A program made the position numbers and the translations under genes. Below the pieces are notes generated by a model that saw only the letters and a program-made list of their open reading frames with translations, did no database searches and was not told the DNA's origin. From GCA-2861595 sp035526335 (lineage in GTDB: Bacteria; Actinomycetota; Acidimicrobiia; Acidimicrobiales; GCA-2861595), in NCBI GenBank assembly GCA_035526335.1, contig DATLCN010000045.1, positions 1 to 25,606 of the forward strand: a stretch of 25,606 bases of DNA, in the 5' to 3' direction. How positions within the stretch are numbered: the stretch's first letter is position 1; each line of letters starts with the position of its first letter. Shown piece by piece: positions 22,375 to 25,606 of the stretch.

Positions 22375-24128
22375 GCCCCTTGCGCACCGACTACTGCGGC
22401 GAGCTCGTCGCCGGCGACATAGGCCGCAGCGTCAGCCTCTGCGGATGGCTGTCCTCACGCCGTGAGCACGGCGAGCACCTCGCCTTCGTCGATCTCCGCG
22501 ACCACACCGGGATCATCCAGTGCGTGGTCGACCATGCCCACGACCTGCGCTCGGAGTACGTGCTGCGCATCACCGGAACCGTCCGCCTGCGCCCCGAGGG
22601 CACCGTCAACCCCAACATCCCAACCGGCGAGGTGGAGGTGGGGGACTGCGAGGTCGAGGTCCTGTCCAAGGCCGAGCCGCCGCCCTTCCCGGTCACCGAC
22701 CGCATCGACGCCGACGAGTCCATCCGCCTCCGCCACCGCTACGTCGACCTGCGCCGGCCCCGCATGCAGCGCAACCTGCGCATCCGGGCCAAGGTGAACT
22801 CGGCGCTGCGGCAGACCATGGAGGCCCAGGGCTTCCTCGAGGTGGAGACGCCCATGCTCATCGCCTCGACCCCCGAGGGCGCCCGGGACTTCGTCGTCCC
22901 GTCCCGCCTCCACCCCGGCTCCTTCTACGCCCTGCCCCAGAGCCCCCAGCTGTTCAAGCAGCTGTGCATGGTGGGCGGCGTCGACCGCTACTACCAGATC
23001 GCCCGCTGCCTCCGGGACGAGGACCTGCGGGCCGACCGCCAGTTCGAGTTCCTCCAGCTCGACATCGAGGCCTCCTTCGTGGGCCAGGAGGACATCCTCG
23101 GGTTCATCTCAAACGCCGTCACCGCCGCCACCGAGGCGGTGACGGGAGAGCCTCTCACCCATGCCGGCGCCGGCATACCCCGCATCACCTGGGCCGATGC
23201 CGACGAGCGCTTCGGCACCGACAAGCCCGACTTCCGCTTCGGCATGGAGCTGGTCGACCTCACGCCGACCTTCGCCACCACTGAGTTCAACGCCTTCAAC
23301 GCGCCGTGCGTGAAGGGGATCCGGGTCGCCGGCGCGGGCGAGACCACCCGCTCGCGCCTCGACGCCCTCACCGACCAGGCCAAGCAGTTCGGGGCCAGGG
23401 GCCTGGTGTGGATACGGGTAGGTGCCGGCCTCACCGTCGATTCCCCGGTCGCCAAGTTCCTGTCCGAGCAGGAACGGGCCGCCCTGCCGCTCGCCCTGGC
23501 CGCCGAGCCCGGCGACCTCCTCCTGCTCGTCGCCGACGAGCGTCGCCTGGTCAACCGCGTTCTCGGCCTTCTCCGCCTGGAGCTGGGCCGCCCGGCGGTC
23601 AACGAGGGCGGGCTGTCTTTCCTCTGGGTGACCGACTTCCCGCTGTTCGAGTCGATCGCCGAGGGCGGGCGGCCGGTGTCCGCCCACCACCCTTTCACGA
23701 TGCCCCACCCCGACGACCTCGACCGTCTCGAGGACGACCCTCTCTCTGTCCGCTCCCAGGCCTACGACCTGGTGCTCAACGGCTGGGAGCTGGGATCGGG
23801 CAGTGTCAGGATCCACCGCAGCGACGTGCAGCAGCGGATCCTGTCCATGCTCGGCATCCAGCCCGAGGAGGCCCAGGAGCGGTTCGGTTTCCTGCTCGAC
23901 GCCTTCCGCCACGGCGCCCCACCCCACGCCGGCTTCGCCTTCGGGATCGACCGCCTCGTGGCCCTCCTCGCGGGCGAGGAGAACATCCGCGAGGTCATCG
24001 CCTTCCCCAAGACCCAGTCCGGGGCGGATCCCCTCACCGGTGCCCCCACCCCGTTGGCGCCGGCCCAGCTGAGCGAGCTCGGCATCCGCCTGCCCCCGCC
24101 GGCACCACCCCGAACGGCGGGTCCGTAG
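22371..24128 (+). CDS. aspS: Aspartyl-tRNA synthetase, probably non-discriminating (AspRS2)
   Basis: A 585-residue bacterial-type class II synthetase. It has an N-terminal OB-fold anticodon domain (CGWLSSRREHG, FVDLRDHTGIIQ). The catalytic core includes LPQSPQLFKQLCMV, YYQIARCLRDEDLRADRQ, a large GAD insertion domain, and motif 3 in HAGFAFGIDRLVAL. His33, in RREHG, matches the position where His marks non-discriminating enzymes that also charge tRNA-Asn, and Leu marks discriminating ones. This predicts GatCAB-dependent Asn-tRNA formation, though gatCAB is outside the window. The ATG overlaps the hisS stop by four bases, so the two synthetases are coupled. Confidence 0.95.
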   Translation: MSPLRTDYCGELVAGDIGRSVSLCGWLSSRREHGEHLAFVDLRDHTGIIQCVVDHAHDLRSEYVLRITGTVRLRPEGTVNPNIPTGEVEVGDCEVEVLSKAEPPPFPVTDRIDADESIRLRHRYVDLRRPRMQRNLRIRAKVNSALRQTMEAQGFLEVETPMLIASTPEGARDFVVPSRLHPGSFYALPQSPQLFKQLCMVGGVDRYYQIARCLRDEDLRADRQFEFLQLDIEASFVGQEDILGFISNAVTAATEAVTGEPLTHAGAGIPRITWADADERFGTDKPDFRFGMELVDLTPTFATTEFNAFNAPCVKGIRVAGAGETTRSRLDALTDQAKQFGARGLVWIRVGAGLTVDSPVAKFLSEQERAALPLALAAEPGDLLLLVADERRLVNRVLGLLRLELGRPAVNEGGLSFLWVTDFPLFESIAEGGRPVSAHHPFTMPHPDDLDRLEDDPLSVRSQAYDLVLNGWELGSGSVRIHRSDVQQRILSMLGIQPEEAQERFGFLLDAFRHGAPPHAGFAFGIDRLVALLAGEENIREVIAFPKTQSGADPLTGAPTPLAPAQLSELGIRLPPPAPPRTAGP

Positions 24129-24142
24129 AGGTCGTCCTCGGC

Positions 24143-24210
24143 CCCTGTGTGCCCCGCCGGCGAGCCAGCCCGCCGGCACAGGCGCCGCGGCCCCCCGCCG
24201 GGCCGCGTTT
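24143..24210 (+). terminator. Tandem hairpins after aspS
   Basis: An imperfect hairpin with outer arms CCTGTG (24143-24148) and CACAGG (24177-24182) is followed by a perfect 8-bp stem CGCGGCCC/GGGCCGCG (24186-24193 and 24200-24207) and TTT. It lies 15-80 bases after the aspS stop and is the likely end of the hisS-aspS transcript. The T-run is short, so efficiency is uncertain. Confidence 0.5.
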
Positions 24211-24299
24211 GCAACAGCGGCCCGGTGTTGTCCATATGCACTCGCAAACGACCAGCGGGCGACCGGCGGTCCCGCCGTAGAGGTGGTCGAGGTTCGGCT

Positions 24300-24305
24300 T
24301 ATGCT
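24300..24305 (+). promoter_or_regulatory. -10 element for the subtilisin-like protease gene
   Basis: TATGCT (TANNNT) ends 6 nt before TTG 24312, the only start that gives a full signal peptide in the protease frame. The ATG inside this hexamer region (24302) opens a different frame that stops within 11 codons. Confidence 0.5.
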
Positions 24306-24311
24306 CGCCCC

Positions 24312-25606
24312 TTGCTCCGCGGTCGCGTCCTGACGGTCCTGGTGATCCTGACCACGGGAGGGGGCCTACTGGCCGCCGTCCCGGCTCAGGCCTCCAACGA
24401 CCCGTTCTTCAGTCAGCAATGGGGACTCGCACAGGTGCGGGTCCAGCAGGCGTGGGCCACCAGCCGCGGTGCCGGCGTGGTGATCGCCATCGTCGACAGC
24501 GGCGTCGATCTGGGCCATCCCGACCTGGCCTCGAAGCTCGTGGCGGGGTTCGACTTCGTGGCCAACAACAGCAGCCCCCAGGACCAGAGCGGGCACGGTA
24601 CCCACGTCGCCGGCATCGCCGCCGCCGCCACCGACAACGGCGCCGGCACCGCCGGCGTCGCCCCCGACGCGCGGATCATGCCGGTGCGGGTGCTCGACCA
24701 GCGGTCGGTCGGCACCGCTTCGACCATCGCCAAGGGCGTCAACTTCGCTGTGGACCACGGCGCCAGGATCGTGAACCTGAGTGTGGCCGGCCGCAACATC
24801 TCCACCACGACTCTCGAGCCCCTTCAGGCGGCCATCGACCGGGCCAACGCTCTCGGCGTCCTGGTGGTGGCGGCAGCCGGCAACGACGCCAACGAGGCCG
24901 CACCCAGCCCCATCTGCGATCAGCCCGCGTCGTTCCCCGGCGTGGTGTGCGTGGCCGCCACCGACCGGCGGGAGGCGCGGGCCACCTACTCCAACCTGCC
25001 CAACAAGCCCGACCAACTCGCCCTTTCGGCACCGGGCGGGTCGGGCATCCGGACCTGCGGCGAGAACATCCTCTCCACCGTCCCCCGCGGCACGAGCGTG
25101 AACAGCACGGTGTGCGGTTACGGGGCCGACTACGACGACCAGGTGGGCACGTCCCAGTCGGCCGCCTTCGTGTCCGGTGTGGCCGCCCTCCTCGTGGCGC
25201 GGGGGTTCAACCGCGCCGACGTGATCCGCATCCTCACCGCCACCTCGCGTCAGCCGGTCACCGGCGTACGGGGAGTCTTCACCCCGGCCTACGGCTACGG
25301 GATCGTCGACGCCCCGGCCGCCCTCGGCCTGGCCAGCTTCCCCACCCGCACCGGTGAGGGCTACTGGCTGGCCGCCTCGGACGGTGGCATATTCGCCTTC
25401 GGTCGGGCCAAGTTCCAGGGCTCCACCGGTGGAATCCGGCTCAACCAACCGATCGTCGCCCTCACCGCCACACCGGACGGCGAGGGCTACTGGCTGGTCG
25501 CCTCCGACGGAGGCATATTCGCCTTCGGGTCAGCCCGCTTCTTCGGCTCGACTGGAGGCGGCCCCCTGAACCAGCCCATCGTCGGGATGGCGGCGGCGCC
25601 CGACGG
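24312..25606 (+). CDS. Secreted subtilisin-like (S8) serine protease with C-terminal repeats, 3'-truncated
   Basis: An open frame of 431 codons that runs off the window. The N-terminus is a signal peptide (basic MLRGR, hydrophobic VLTVLVILTT, cleavage after VPAQA). The S8 catalytic domain has the triad Asp62 (IVDSGVD), His95 (GHGTHVAGIA) and Ser281 (VGTSQSAAFVSG), plus the oxyanion-hole region AAAGNDAN. The motif after Ser is Q-S rather than the commoner M-A. No pro-domain is obvious before the mature start at NDPFFSQQWGL. After residue ~348 come tandem 42-residue repeats (EGYWLAASDGGIFAFG type). Such repeats recur in secreted Acidimicrobiia proteins and may form a propeller-like or carbohydrate-binding module; that is inference. 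The TTG start was chosen on signal peptide and -10 spacing. Probably exported through the Sec system encoded upstream. Confidence 0.85.
   Translation, partial: MLRGRVLTVLVILTTGGGLLAAVPAQASNDPFFSQQWGLAQVRVQQAWATSRGAGVVIAIVDSGVDLGHPDLASKLVAGFDFVANNSSPQDQSGHGTHVAGIAAAATDNGAGTAGVAPDARIMPVRVLDQRSVGTASTIAKGVNFAVDHGARIVNLSVAGRNISTTTLEPLQAAIDRANALGVLVVAAAGNDANEAAPSPICDQPASFPGVVCVAATDRREARATYSNLPNKPDQLALSAPGGSGIRTCGENILSTVPRGTSVNSTVCGYGADYDDQVGTSQSAAFVSGVAALLVARGFNRADVIRILTATSRQPVTGVRGVFTPAYGYGIVDAPAALGLASFPTRTGEGYWLAASDGGIFAFGRAKFQGSTGGIRLNQPIVALTATPDGEGYWLVASDGGIFAFGSARFFGSTGGGPLNQPIVGMAAAPD
25356..25606 (+). repeat. Tandem 126-bp (42-residue) repeats in the protease C-terminus
   Basis: Unit 1 is 25356-25481. 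Unit 2 begins at 25482 and is complete but for its last base at the window edge. Shared residues include EGYWL, ASDGGIFAFG, GSTGG, LNQPIV and PDG. The unit ends in a sequence leading straight into the next GYW, so more copies probably follow outside the window. Confidence 0.9.

Noticed and set aside
24302..24334. ATG at 24302 as start of the terminal protease
   Set aside because: That frame stops after ten codons, whereas TTG 24312 opens the protease frame with a signal peptide.
1..25606. Many copies of GCCGGCGCCGGC-like palindromes
   Set aside because: They fall mostly in coding sequence as Ala-Gly codon runs in GC-rich DNA and are not evenly placed or flanked by structure.

Overview
The window is a GC-rich, densely packed bacterial chromosome segment with frequent GTG and TTG starts. 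It is most likely from an uncultured or little-studied actinobacterium, and I favour the class Acidimicrobiia. The reasons are the phosphatidylinositol-mannoside trio pgsA-patA-pimA, the mycobacteria-like order pgsA/patA/pimA - pdxS/pdxT/yebC - ruvCAB - yajC/secD/secF - apt - relA - hisS - aspS, a non-discriminating-type AspRS, Thr/Pro-rich linkers, and a secreted protease carrying tandem 'GYWL.ASDGGIFAFG' repeats that I associate with Acidimicrobiia. The taxonomy is inference. No rRNA or tRNA gene was seen.

Layout. 1-384: no supported gene. 385-2448 (-): EF-G2-type GTPase. 2546-5757 (+): pgsA, a PatA-like acyltransferase and pimA, which together build acylated PI-mannosides. A small minus-strand gene (4401-4577) lies between the acyltransferase and pimA. 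5744-6355 (-): AMIN-like lipoprotein, divergent from a degenerate M48 peptidase homologue (6441-7241). 7382-9634: pdxS-pdxT (PLP synthase) and yebC. 9861-10667: LPXTG surface protein with Val-Thr-Asp-Pro-Ile repeats. 10725-12947: ruvC-ruvA-ruvB (Holliday junction processing). 13044-15196: queA-tgt (queuosine). 15231-18212: yajC-secD-secF (Sec accessory complex). 18233-20983: apt and relA (purine salvage, (p)ppGpp). 21097-24128: hisS-aspS. 24312-end: secreted subtilisin-like protease, cut by the window edge.

Most striking observation. The minus-strand gene at 4401-4577 has a perfect ribosome-binding site and a strong terminator. It reads as a 58-residue DUF1059-type protein only if an in-frame TGA at codon 7, where the family normally has Cys, is decoded. 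Just downstream of that TGA is a hairpin with an AGGUG loop resembling a bacterial SECIS element. It is therefore a candidate selenoprotein, with a nonsense-mutated pseudogene as the main alternative.

A second window-wide pattern is an actinobacterial -10 hexamer (TANNNT) placed 6-8 nt before the start codon of at least nine transcription units. This suggests widespread leaderless transcription and was used here to choose starts for queA and the terminal protease.
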